Shown: positions 5,940-6,038 of the stretch, piece after piece | How positions within the stretch are numbered: position 1 is the first letter of the stretch | Layout: each line of letters opens with the position of its first letter | Notes under the pieces: model-generated | The model's input: only the letters and a program-made list of their open reading frames with translations | Database searches by the model: none | What the model was told of the DNA's origin: nothing | Program-made: the position numbers and the translations under genes | Source of the DNA: Rhizobiales bacterium UBA3584 | GTDB lineage: Bacteria > Pseudomonadota > Alphaproteobacteria > Rhizobiales > Devosiaceae | Assembly (NCBI GenBank): GCA_002375765.1 | Contig: DFMV01000060.1 | Span: forward strand, 1-6,038 | DNA: 6,038 bases | Direction: 5' to 3'

Positions 5940-6038
5940 ATGGTCGTTCGGCAGAAGACCGTATGTGCGGTCCAGTTCGGACTGACCAGCGATGTGGGTG
6001 TCAGCGTACTGGTCTGGCTTGAGCGGCGGGGGGGGGGG
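5940..6038 (+). CDS. Possible start of a further gene, cut by the contig end
   Basis: An open frame begins at ATG 5940 and stays open to the window edge. It starts MVVRQKTVCAVQF and continues with a fairly hydrophobic stretch (GLTSDVGVSVLVWLERR). AAGGG at 5933-5937 could serve as a ribosome-binding site, but its 2-base spacing is short. The frame has a stop at about 5895, so the gene could not begin much earlier. I do not recognise the protein. The last residues are read from a G run that may be artificial. The main support is the operator-like site at matching distance upstream. Confidence 0.3.
   Translation, partial: MVVRQKTVCAVQFGLTSDVGVSVLVWLERRGGG
6028..6038. repeat. Terminal G homopolymer, probable sequencing artefact
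   Basis: Eleven G bases run to the very end of the window. Poly-G tails are a known artefact of two-colour Illumina chemistry and often mark contig ends, so these bases should not be trusted as genomic. Confidence 0.65.

Noticed and set aside
1..6038. CRISPR array, tRNA or rRNA genes
   Set aside because: No regularly spaced direct repeats and no recognisable tRNA or rRNA sequence were seen on either strand.

Overview
This window looks like a complete short contig from a Gram-negative bacterium, most likely an alphaproteobacterium. That placement is an inference from the GC-rich sequence, the IS66 remnant and the type of arsenic genes; no marker gene is present. It holds the edge of a mobile element followed by a compact arsenic-responsive gene cluster. 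The 3' edge is an 11-base G run, which is probably a sequencing artefact.

Bases 2-1333 encode the C-terminal part of a large serine recombinase; the catalytic domain lies off the left edge. About 20 bases after its stop codon the sequence changes abruptly into a decayed IS66-type transposase on the minus strand (about 1355-1720). This suggests that the recombinase element ends here, next to or inside an old IS66 copy. From about 1720 to 1935 no gene is recognisable.

Bases 1936-5850 form the ars-type cluster: arsR (1998-2327), a flavin-dependent NAD(P)H oxidoreductase/monooxygenase with a cysteine-rich tail (2377-3858), a DUF924 protein (3913-4575) and a 12-helix MFS transporter (4648-5850), all on the plus strand with short gaps. 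The ArsR carries the C-terminal Cys-Cys-N5-Cys pattern of Acidithiobacillus-type arsenite sensors. There is no arsenate reductase, ArsB, Acr3 or ArsH in view. The module therefore looks like sensor, redox enzyme with a thiol-rich tail, protein of unknown role, and exporter. A working model is oxidation or handling of a trivalent (perhaps organic) arsenical, followed by efflux.

The most notable signal is a shared operator architecture, TATTTCG-N8-(C/A)GAAATA. A perfect copy lies upstream of arsR (1936-1957), a near-perfect copy lies between arsR and the flavoprotein (2343-2364), and a weaker third copy lies after the transporter (5906-5927). The third copy ends exactly as far from an ATG at 5940 as the second does from the flavoprotein ATG, so a further regulated gene may begin at 5940 and run off the contig. 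A second notable signal is inside the flavoprotein: its Cys-rich tail is preceded by a copy of the gene's own translation start region, so the tail may also be made as a separate 62-residue protein.
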